Assembly (NCBI GenBank): GCA_027604685.1
Contig: JADHYX010000027.1
Span: 1 to 64,000 of the forward strand
Length of the DNA stretch: 64,000 bases
Direction: 5' to 3'
From: Lobulomyces angularis
Taxonomy: Eukaryota; Chytridiomycota; Chytridiomycetes; Lobulomycetales; Lobulomycetaceae
A program made the position numbers and the translations under genes. How positions within the stretch are numbered: position 1 is the stretch's first letter; each line of letters opens with the position of its first letter. The notes beneath the pieces are model-generated. The model ran no database searches. It saw nothing but the letters and a program-made list of their open reading frames with translations, and was not told the DNA's origin. Shown here piece after piece: positions 22,072 through 32,050 of the stretch.

Positions 22072-24125
22072 TTAAACTTCTAAGTCATGAAATCGAATAT
22101 ATAGTTCATCTATAAAATGCAAATGCTTGATTCCAGGATATCTAAAAAGCAAAAAATTAAAAAAAATTGAAAGTAAAAAAAAAAAAAATTACCTGCTTTC
22201 CTTAAAAGCCATTATTGCATCCTTTATCTTTAATTTTTTCTTTTTTATTAAATAGCAACAAATCATAAATCCAGTTCTATTGAATCCATAATGACAATGA
22301 ACTCCAATTTCTTTTGTTGGATGTTTAGACCAAAAGTCTATAAAGAGAATTATTTATATTTATCAATTGGTGTAGTTTATCAATAAAAACCTTCACATTC
22401 GTTAATAAAGGCATCAACCTCGCTCTCAGTTGGAGGAATTTTGCTTGTGGTAGATATTTTTTTATATTTTGATGTCAAGGTATTTAATTCTTTTGATTCG
22501 TATTTAGGTTCATCTTTTGAAATGTCTAAATAGTAATGTTATTTAAAATAATTTATACTGTATGTAAATTGTATTAAAAATATAACAATATGTAAAAATT
22601 AAATGTTTTTAACTTTACCAATTATTAATCCAATATTTTCATTGTTTTTAAGTAATATCGAGGGTGAATGTGTCGGGTCATTTTGTAATAAGGTCTTCAT
22701 TGGCCTAAAATTGTAAACATTTTTCGAAACTGATTCAATTTTTTTCCATTTTTCAAAATTTCTATTATATATTTATTGTTAATATCATTATTTATTTTTG
22801 CCTTAAGAATTGTTTAAAAAAAAAAACTCCGTACAAAATTCAAAACTATAAAACTTACTTCAAAGACCACTTAGGGTTATTAATAACATCTTTCTGTAGC
22901 ATATGATGTAAACCAAACTCGATACCATTTTCTTTGTGTATCAATTTCCTTTTCAGAAAATTATAAATGAAAGCGTTAACAATTTCACTGAATTCGAGCA
23001 TTATATTGTGCCCTGCATTTTTAATTAGATGGGATTCTAAATTATTTTTTTGCGCTAAAACCTCTTTAAAATAATTGAAGTTTTCTAATTTTGTGACTTG
23101 GTCCTCTTCTCCTTTAAAAAATTATCATTACACAAATATTCCATTTTGGATACCTGAAATTAGTAGACTTGGGCAATCAATTGACTTTAAATCAATATAA
23201 TTAGTAAAGGAAATGCCCTGCAACGTCTTTTTAATTCTAAAAGAATGAAAACTTTGTTAGTATGAGTATTCCAGTTCGTTTTTTTATCAATAAAATAACT
23301 ATGTTACAAATGTTGCTTAATTTATAAGACTGAGTCAAATTTTACTTTATACGTACACATTAGTATCAACTTGAGCATTCCAAAAAAGTTGTTTTTCCCT
23401 TAAAGATTCTGAGGCATTTTTAGATAATAATCTGGTAACAGAAACACTATTTGTTCCCCCAATTCTTTCTAAAAGCCGAAAAATATTGATTACAAAATTA
23501 GGGAGACTTAAAATGCGCTTATTAAATTGTAATTCTTTAATAGTCGCATCCATTTTTGGTGAAAGAAAGCATACTAATGTAGGCTTATATTCAGCCTCCA
23601 TCATTATTAACTTTCCATAAGCTTTGGATACTATAGCCGTTCCGTATGAATGACCAATTAAAACAAGATCTTGCTTGGGAAGCTTGAATTTTTTTATTAT
23701 GTAAATTAAATCATCCACTACTGATGAAGTTCTATAAAATTCCATTGCTTCCGGTTTTTCACTCTTTCCAAAACCACATATTTCAAATGATAGAACCGAT
23801 GCAACGTGTGAAAAGTGTTCTAATTGATTTATCCACTGACCTATGAAAAAAAAAATAGTTTAAAAAGTGTAAAATGAAAATACTTTGGCATTTTTTATTC
23901 TCTTCTACCTACATTTCCTCCAAAGCCAGGAACAAAAATCTTATTTCAATAGTTTTTAAAATAAATTTAACAAAAGTAAATAAGTGAATTTACAATTAAA
24001 GGTGTGCTTTCCACAGGATTTTTAATGTGCACAAGTCTTAGTTTTTTTCCATTGACATCCAAAAATAGTTCATTGCTCTTAATTAACTCTTCTTCTTGCT
24101 GTATTTTGGAACTAAAAAGTCCCAT
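22072..24125 (-). CDS. alpha/beta-hydrolase fused to RNA-triphosphatase-like Cys phosphatase
   Basis: Nine phase-exact exons: 24125-23994, 23939-23909, 23840-23357, 23236-23154, 23111-22859, 22761-22619, 22525-22391, 22337-22193, 22141-22072; 491 residues. Residues 1-310 form an alpha/beta-hydrolase: oxyanion region FVPGFGGNVGQW, nucleophile elbow GHSYG, acid-loop GEEDQVT, catalytic His in NAGHNIMLE. The second half starts NVYNFRPMKTL, continues NIGLIIDISKDEPKY, then the phosphatase loop VHCHYGFNRTG (CX5R with RTG) and RYPGIKHLHFIDEL. These blocks match, in order, the N-terminal RNA 5'-triphosphatase domain of metazoan/plant capping enzyme and the related PIR1/DUSP11. No guanylyltransferase domain follows. 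All catalytic residues of both halves are visible. A gene-model error joining two genes is unlikely, because the junction exons 5 and 6 keep phase and no start or stop lies between. Confidence 0.85.
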
Positions 24126-24636
24126 TTTTTAATTTTTTTTCCTATTCACTTACAGGATATCTGAGATGAATTTTTTTGTATTTGAAAACAAATTTTATGC
24201 CACACTTCATGAAAATTACTATTCAAAATCACTTAAAAAGCCAATATTAATCTATATTAACAATTTTTTAAAAAGAAAGTTGGAACTAGTTTAAACAATG
24301 CCTGAAATCTAATAGCAAAATAGATAACCAATAATTGAATATTTTTTAATATTGGTGCTTGATTACAAGAGGACGAAATATCATTTAACTCATTCTTTTT
24401 AATTTATACATATAATTCATTTACCAAAATTATCAAATATAACAGTATAAAAATGTTTAGAATTTTTTAACTTTTTATTCCCATGTACTAGTTTTCAACT
24501 CCGACTTTTTTAAGAAACTGGTTATTACAAAATTAAGAATATTGTAACAAAAACAGCTTCTTGAAATCAAACCTTTTACTATTAAGAATTACAAAATTGA
24601 GCTTTTGATTCGAAGCTCATCATTACTCGTCCAAAG
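24126..24636. other. divergent intergenic region
   Basis: Shared promoter space between the fusion gene (-) and the fucosyltransferase (+). No recognised motif or RNA gene. Confidence 0.6.
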
Positions 24637-26211
24637 ATGGGTGCATTAAAGAGAAAAATTTACTTGAGAGTAATTAATTTTTCAATAATATTAAGTTTAG
24701 TATATTTTATAATAAATGCAACGAAATTTTTGGAAAAAAAACCAAAAATGATTGTGGTGGAAGTAAAAAAAAAAGATACTTGGTTAAGAAGAAGTGAAAA
24801 TTTGAAACAATATTATTGTTATTTGAATGAAGAAAGTGGGATTGAAACTGTTTCTGAAAATGAATTAAGGTCAAAAAATAACAACAAGTTTTTAAGTTTT
24901 GAAAACTTTGAAAATTCTGGGGGATTGTTGGGAAATGATTATAGTAGGCTCTGTTCTATAAGTAAGGAAAAATAAAAATCATTTTTACCAGCAAATATAT
25001 AATTTAAAATGAAAAAATTTTTAATATCAATAATTTAAGAACTGACCGAGAAAACTACACTAGGAGCTACAGCAGTGTAAAATGAATATTGAAACTAAAG
25101 ACATCATATAACATGAAATAATATTTTAGGATGTGGGTGGATGATCACCCTAGTTTAGAGATTGACCCAGATATAATCAATGACAAGGATCCAGGACACC
25201 TTCGAATATATTTTAGCATGGTAATTGATATAAGTTAAATGTGGTTTACAGAAAAAATTAAATACAGGAATCACGCACAAATAGAAAGGTTCATAATCCA
25301 TCTGGGGACTTTTTAATCCAAAATTATTTTTATGATATCTTAATGACATATGAAATGAATTCAACGATTCCATTAAATTATTTGAATTTGAATATGGAAA
25401 GTGAATTATATTTAAATAACGAAATCGAAAATTATAAAAAAAGTAAAAAGTTCAAAGTTGCTTATTTTGCGTCAAATTGCGGAGATCACACTGGTATCAA
25501 AAACATAGAAATTTTTTAATCACTGGCGTGTTGTGTTTAGGAAGAGATAAATTTGTTGCCGAGTTAAGTAATTACATTGAGGTTCACTCTTTCGGTAAAA
25601 GAATAAAGCACTAGCAAATTTCAATTCTTTATTTTATGAAAGGTAAGTGTCGACATAACGCAGACCCGAGTATCTTGTTCCCATCCTGCAAATCTTGCAA
25701 TTTCGCTAAAGAATGTATATTAAAGTAAAGAAAAAGCATTAATGTTAAATTAATCAATTTTTTTTTTAGAAATTTCTATTTTACGTTAGCATTAGAAAAC
25801 TCATATGATATTGACTACGTTACAGAAAAATTTTATGAGCCGTTGAAGGTAGGGTCAATACCCATTTATCGTGGCGCCCCGGTAATAAATTTTTATAATC
25901 CTATCAAAAATTAAAAAATATTTATTTTAGAATGTTGCAAAATTTTCACCTCATGAGGATAGTTATATCAATACAAATGATTTTCAAAACGTAAAGAGTC
26001 TTGCTGATTATTTGCATAACATAATTGAAGATGACGAATTGCATTTTCAAAAAACGTAATTTTTTCACAATATTTTAATCACGTTATCTCTTTTTACAGT
26101 ATAGGATGGAGAAGCGAAAGATTAAAAAACGCGCAGTTTAGAAATTTGACGAAATTTGGTTTTGACTCTAGTATTTGTAGACTTTGTTTTCATATTAAGG
26201 AAAACTATTAA
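24637..26211 (+). CDS. alpha-(1,3)-fucosyltransferase, GT10 family
   Basis: Golgi type-II membrane enzyme that transfers L-fucose from GDP-fucose to GlcNAc-containing glycans. Nine exons: 24637-24961, 25040-25076, 25130-25220, 25268-25493, 25541-25594, 25643-25724, 25770-25881, 25931-26055, 26100-26211; 387 residues, normal for GT10. A single membrane anchor lies near residues 10-27 (VINFSIILSLVYFI). Domain landmarks: VMWVDDHPSLEI, YDILMTYEMNSTIP, KFKVAYFASNCGDHTGRDKF, and the GT10 donor-binding signature LALENSYDIDYVTEKFY followed by EPLKVGSIPIYRGAPNV. The signature Asn, Tyr, Glu and Lys are all present, so activity is plausible. A 37-bp exon had to be inserted to keep phase. Could be core-alpha-1,3 or Lewis type; sequence alone does not decide. 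Confidence 0.93.
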
Positions 26212-26427
26212 TATCTGAAATGATAATATTTTACCTTGTATAATATTTTTTTTCGACAATATATGATAGATTAAATTTTGGAAAAATTTTTTATTCCTAA
26301 AATAATGAAATATTTTATAAAAATATAAATTATTTTACTTAAAATGTGCATCAAATTTGGTTCAAAATTTAATAAAACTTTTGGTCCAATTAATAAAACT
26401 TAGTAGAAGTAGTTAAATTTTGCAGTT

Positions 26428-27754
26428 TTACAGATGCGAAAAAACGTTCTTTACAGCCTCTAAAACCTTTTCATGTATTTCCTTGTTACCGCAAGCAATT
26501 ATACCTTTATTTACATTCAGATATCTACCTTTACTAAAGTTCAAGTCATTTCCATACATGTCACTAACACACCCGCCTGCTTCTGAGACAATTAAACTCC
26601 CTGCTGCATGATCCTATAAAAGTCAAGAATGATTTTTCACTAGTGTGAGAATACCCAAATTTTTTCTTGATATTTTGGATTCGTAGGCAATCTAAGATAA
26701 ATTGAAGCATCTCCTCTAGCAATAATACCATATTTGCACTGGCTGCAAAATTATAAGAAAGCAATATAAAATATTGTCAATACCTATCCATTCTTACTGG
26801 AGATTTTTCTATACCCAAATGTTTACTAATTTTTGATGCTTCACTCTGATTACTATGTAACGCTTCCACCGATTCGCAAATGCTACAGTTTTTTAGTGTT
26901 TTTTCTTTCTCCGATGAAATTTTGTATTCTTCTGCGTCTTCAATAGACCGCTAATAAATAACTTTCAGTATGAATACATATAAGAGTCTACTTTACTTGA
27001 AACGAACCACCCCCTTTCACAGCTATAAGTATGGATCCTTTGGGAGAATTCTGTTCAGATAAGCTTAACGGTAAGTTTGGACAGCCTATCACCTCATAAA
27101 GTTAAAAAAGGGTTAGCTGGCAAAAATAAATCAAATTTCAATTTACTCCTAGTTCCACTTTTCCATTAATGATCAACGCTAAACACACTGCAAATTGCTC
27201 ACCTCTCAAAAATCCCTTTGTGCCATCTATAAAGGAAAAAATTAATTTAAAGAATATAGGGCATTATTACCAATAGGATCTAAAGTCCAAAATCTTCCCG
27301 TTTCACCACCCTCATAGCTACCTTCATCAATATTTTTTAAGAGCTGTTAAAGAAAATAATGAAATCAGTAAAAAATATCAGGCTATTTCGTATTATGAGG
27401 AATATTACTAAGAAAAGTATATGAAATAGTAGTAATTACCTGTGAATCACTCAAGGAGACTTTGTCTTCATCAGCAAGAAACTTATTACTTAAATCCAAA
27501 ACTTTTTTTTTTAAATCACTATTGTTAAGTATATCTTGGCTATCTTCTTCAGCAACTATGAAGTCATTTTTGAAGTTTTTTTTTAAAATTGTGTTTATTA
27601 CAGCTTGCGAACTAAGATCAGCAATAGTAACAGGAGAGTTATCAGACTTAATTAATGTATCACTTTTTGGCAAATTTTTAAAAACTGATCTGCATAGTAG
27701 AGAAGCTTTAATTACTGCTTGAATGGCTATTTTCCTTTCAAATTCCAAATACAT
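26428..27754 (-). CDS. 3'(2'),5'-bisphosphate nucleotidase (Hal2/Met22 type)
   Basis: Li+-sensitive phosphatase that turns PAP into AMP, removing a by-product of sulfate assimilation and sulfation. Seven exons: 27754-27440, 27343-27271, 27226-27147, 27092-26997, 26950-26784, 26742-26655, 26613-26428; 334 residues. Inositol-phosphatase-superfamily metal ligands are complete: SPVTIADLSSQ, VAEEDSQ (EED), WTLDPIDGTKGF (DxxDGT) and WDHAAG near the C terminus, with GGCVSDMYG after it. Length and motif spacing match yeast Hal2 rather than inositol monophosphatase. The 3' ends of this gene and the fucosyltransferase are 216 bp apart and convergent. Confidence 0.94.
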
Positions 27755-28110
27755 TATTAAGTGAAAATTTTAAGAGTAAAAATTTTATTTATTTAGTACA
27801 ATTACTAAATTAAACTAAATTAAACTGGACCAATGAATCAAATGGAAGCTGTTATGAACATCATGTTACTCCTGGAAATTTGTTCAATATGTATTATGTT
27901 ACAATTTCAAAAATAGAATTTAGAAAAAAAACAGTTTTAAGTTTAAAAATAGATTTTTAAAGTTTTTTAAATAAAATATTTAAAAATAAATTACCAAAAT
28001 AAGAAATCAGTGTTAGCTGTTACATCAGTTTGCAACTTATAAATTACCCAAAATTCTTTAAAAAAAATTATTTCCTTCTTTTTTAAAAGAACAAATTTAA
28101 AAAAAAAAAT
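27755..28110. other. divergent promoter region
   Basis: About 350 bp of AT-rich sequence between divergent nucleotidase (-) and membrane-protein (+) genes; nothing recognised. Confidence 0.6.
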
Positions 28111-29758
28111 ATGAAATTTTTTGTATTATGTCTGATTATTAAACTAATTTGCTCTCAATGTCCAATTATAAATTGGAGTGAAAGTGAAAATGTGGATTTG
28201 TTTGAAAAATATTCCACCAAGTGGATTTCACGTAACTACAAAATTCTCTATTTAATAACTGTAATTTTTTTTTAGAAAACCTTCCATCATCTACAATTGC
28301 TTATTCTTCTTATTATGCAACTTTGAAGACTCCAGCCCAAAATATTGTTTTTTACTTTTGCAATACTAAACAACCAGATATAAATGATGTAGCTAACCCA
28401 ACTTACGTTGAAATTGGTAACTTAAATTCGTTAGCTGTTACCGATATGCAAGCATTGGGATTTTTAGAGGTATTTTATGTTTCTACATAGATCTTAAAAA
28501 GTTTTTTTTTTAAATGCCAGAGGTTGGATATAAATTTGTATTCTAAGTTAAAAGTTGTATCTCCTATCTCAAAAGTTTTTATTCCATGTTTACAGAAATT
28601 AGTTGAAGATAAATCTATTAAAGAAACTGCGGAAACTTCTGATACAATTGACTTGCTATTAGGTTCCAAAAATTCGTTATCACTGCCTGAAATAAAATCA
28701 ATTCAGTTCAAGGAAAATTTATTGGCGTTTAATACTCCCCTTAGTAGAAGTGAAATCGGGTTTTTAATAATATCCACTCTATTCCCGCAAGTAAAGGGAT
28801 TGGAAACTTTTTCAAAAATAAGTAAACAATACAACTGCATTGCTTTAGCCGGAAAATCGGTAGAAAATGGTGGAATGAATAAGGAACCATTGAAAAATGT
28901 TGTTTGGTCTGAAATGGTGAACGGGACATGGACTTCTCCAGATTTCGAATATAATAAGGTGCTAATGAAGGATATTGGTATGAACTTGGTAACTTTGGAA
29001 TCAGGAATTTCTAATAGCAGTTTTTCTGAACTCTTATACAAAACTGATGTCATTGTGGATGTTACAAATCAAATCAGCGGCATTGCTGAATTTTTGAAAA
29101 TTGCACTTGATAACCCAGACACCAAAAATAAACCTGCAGTTACTGTAATGACTGGGTTCACTTTAAAATTAGACAAACTTTTGAATACCGAAGGTGGCGG
29201 TTCAGGTATACCTTTGAAAATTTTGAAGATAAACTATTGAACTATTTAATTTTCTAATAGCTTATGAAAATACTGGTTACTCTCGTCCCGATTTTATGCT
29301 TATTGACTTTCAAAAGGAAATATTTCCCAACTGGAATCCAAACTATTTACACAGTATATATGTTAGAAACTTATCCCCAGGTATTTATCAACTGGCCATT
29401 GTGCAATTTAATATATTTTTTGAAAGGTGACACCCCCATTCATCAAACTTCCGCAGATTGTTCGCAAAGCCTACCAACATTAACCTGTCCTGCTATTGTA
29501 GTTCCAAAAGGATTGAATGATGACTCTACTTCTGGAAATAAAAATTCAGAAACTTTGAAAGGAGGAATTGGATTTGCGACTATTGCTGGAATAATTATTG
29601 CGATTTTAATCGTAGCTGGTATAGTTGCTGGTTACCTATTTCGAAGTCGAAGCAATGCTGCAACTAAGAATATCCCGATTGAAAATGGTGGGCAAGGAAA
29701 GTTTGTTAAAATGGACGGTGGAAATGAAGAAATACCATTGAAGACAATTAGAAAATAA
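28111..29758 (+). CDS. type-I membrane protein, possibly with periplasmic-binding-protein-like ectodomain
   Basis: Five exons: 28111-28231, 28276-28469, 28521-29205, 29261-29380, 29427-29758; 483 residues. A signal peptide (residues 1-14, hydrophobic with SQC after it) is followed by an ectodomain of about 400 residues, one transmembrane helix (IGFATIAGIIIAILIVAG) and a short basic cytosolic tail. In the ectodomain, NTPLSRSEIGFLIIS, TLESGISN and, after an intron, YSRPDFMLIDFQKEIFP recall TroA/BtuF-like substrate-binding folds that occur as anchored proteins in some algae and zoosporic fungi. That resemblance is from memory and weak. The topology call is firm; the ligand, if any, is unknown. 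Confidence 0.75.
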
Positions 29759-29960
29759 TATTTCTTTCTCATTCAATTTTCTCTGTTTTCTATAGATATC
29801 AGTCTTTATACATTAAAAATTTTTTTATTTAATAGTTTCTTATAATAAGATCGTAAAAAATTTTTTTAATTTAAACCTAAAATTTTTACCTTCAAATTTT
29901 TAATTTTTGAAAAAAAAAAAAAATACTACAAATAATCATATTTTCAAAAATAGAAAAAAT

Positions 29961-30667
29961 TTAAATATGTTTAACCAAATCTTCAAAAGCTTCTCTCTTT
30001 TTAAACTTTGAGTCTTCCACAACGTTTGCAGTAGCTAAAAATAACAATAAAGTAAATATTTTGAAAAAAAAAGTATACAATTTTCAGTAGCAAATTCTGA
30101 AGACCATTCAACAAAAGTTTGTTCTTTTGGGGTGGTGACTTTTCGTAACCTTAAAGTATGCACGGCACTGAAATATTGTGCACTTGGATTAGATTCTATA
30201 ACTTCATAAGTTATAAAGTGATCTAAATCTGAAAGTTCAAGAACTTTAAATTTTTGAACAGTCCCTTAATAATTTAAAAAAGTTTAAGGATTTCAATTTT
30301 ATAAGTTATTTTTATTTTTATACCATCTTTAAAAGTAACAGTTCTTAAGCTTCCTACTTCAGCTGCAGTACCTTCAACTTTGGCAGTGGTAACTTGAGTC
30401 CACCACTTAAATTCTAAAGATCTGATTAAGTCCCAGACCTATTTGAAAGTAATTGTAAATAAATTTAAAAAAAATATTAATAACAGATAATATATCATTT
30501 ATTCGACTTCAGGATAAATGAATTTAAAGGAAGAAAAAAAACAGAAGTTTATGAAAAAGGTGATTTAGATCTCCAGTGGTTCATTTAAATATGTATGTAA
30601 AATAACGTGCCTTGCTAACAGGAGCAGCAACAATAGTACTTTCTTGATTTCTTGAGGAAGATGACAT
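29961..30667 (-). CDS. SRPBCC (Bet v 1-like/START-like) superfamily protein
   Basis: Small soluble hydrophobic-ligand-binding fold. Four exons: 30667-30611, 30438-30324, 30264-30079, 30034-29961; 143 residues. The pattern APVSKVWDLI near the start, WWTQVTTAKVEG, GSLRTVTFKDGT, DHFITYEVIESNP, and TFVEWSSEFA follows the beta-strand order of the polyketide-cyclase/SRPBCC group, and length fits a single domain. The first junction (Lys|Val) needs a GC-AG intron of 172 bp, longer than its neighbours, with GCACGT at the donor. An undetected intermediate exon is the alternative. Ligand unknown. Confidence 0.82.
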
Positions 30668-31082
30668 TTGTTTTATATTACCAATTTAGTTCTGGTTTAA
30701 ATGCGTGTAACATAAATTGATGATGGATCAATTCCGAAACTTGTTGTATTAGGACTCTAAGATAAGTGAAGAAACAGAATATCAAAATGTCACTAAATTT
30801 CAGTGTTTTACCAACACTGTTCCAACGATACTTTTAAGAGAAAGAAGAATGTTTATCGAGTGAAGATCGTTTCATACTATTAAGTTCTGATTGTATAAAA
30901 TTGGTGTTTCATGAAGGAGAAAATTTAGTTTTTTAAATAAAGAATATTCAATTGTCATCTAAAAAAATCAAACTAAATAATTTCCAAATTCAATAATAAA
31001 ATTTAATTTTAATAATACAAATTTTAATAACCATAGACATAGTACTGAAATATTAAATAAAACTACTCCTTCCCATATCTTC
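30668..31082. other. spacer between tandem minus-strand genes
   Basis: AT-rich region with no recognised element; contains the promoter of the SRPBCC gene and the 3' flank of thioredoxin. Confidence 0.6.
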
Positions 31083-31796
31083 TTAGGCGAGGGCTGTCTG
31101 CAGATCTGCTTCCAATTTAGTCACGTTGACACCAATAATTTCGGTTACTCTTTGCTTTTCTTTATACTAAAAAAAAAAGAACAAAATTAAAAAAATATAT
31201 GTATTTTGCAATACAATGTGGAAAGTAGGCATAGCTCTTAAAAAAAAAATAAAAATTAATGCTAAATAGTTAAAATGTAACAAATATAATTACCTAATTC
31301 CCGCATTTTGAGATATGTCTTGACATTGATCTACATCTACTTTTACAAATACGGCATCAGGATACTTCTTTGACATTTCTTCAAATTTTGGAGCAACCTA
31401 TATAAAAAAAATATTTTAAGTGTTTAAAAGTCGTTTTTAAAAAAAAAGTTTACCATTTTACAAGGACCACTGAAAGTACAAATAGAAAAAAAAACAAAAA
31501 TTAAGTAGGTAGTAAAAACAAAGGTTAAGTATGAAAATGCTTAAAATATATGGATGTATATAGATAATGAAAATGAGTATATTTGAGAAGTGGATAATTT
31601 TGAGATCAGAGCTATTTACCACCAAGTTGCTGTAAAATCAACCACAACTACTTTGTGTTCACTTAAAACTTTTTCAAAGTCTTCTTTATCTTTAATTTCC
31701 TATAAAATTTTAACAAAAATTATGATATTAATAAAATATTTAAATCTATGAAAATATAATAGAACAAAATTCATTACTTGAACCATTGTTTTATTT
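31083..31796 (-). CDS. thioredoxin
   Basis: Cytosolic dithiol-disulfide reductant. Six exons: 31796-31788, 31699-31620, 31469-31454, 31397-31294, 31236-31215, 31166-31083; 104 residues, the classical thioredoxin size. The active site WCGPC is split across an intron (TG|T codes the first Cys) and sits at residues 29-33 after VVVVDFTAT. KVDVDQCQDIS, the cis-Pro motif AMPTFHIYK and the final helix TKLEADLQTALA complete the fold. The first coding exon is only 9 bp (MVQ) and two others are 16 and 22 bp, yet every junction is in phase. Similar in length and layout to fungal Trx1/Trx2. Confidence 0.95.
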
Positions 31797-32050
31797 CGGT
31801 TTTATTTTTAAAAATTTATTTTTTTTTTTGAAAAAACTTCCAAAAAAAGAAAAATATTAATTACGCAATAAAGCAATTTTATATTAATAATACATTAAGG
31901 AGTATTAGCTACAATGTAACTAATAATTTTAAGTTATGTTATCTACACGATTTCTAGTTAATATTTCTAATTTAATATACAGATGCTGAATTGAATCAAA
32001 TGAGTTTTTGTTAAGTTTTTTCAATAAATGGAAAATATGTGGTATTTACT

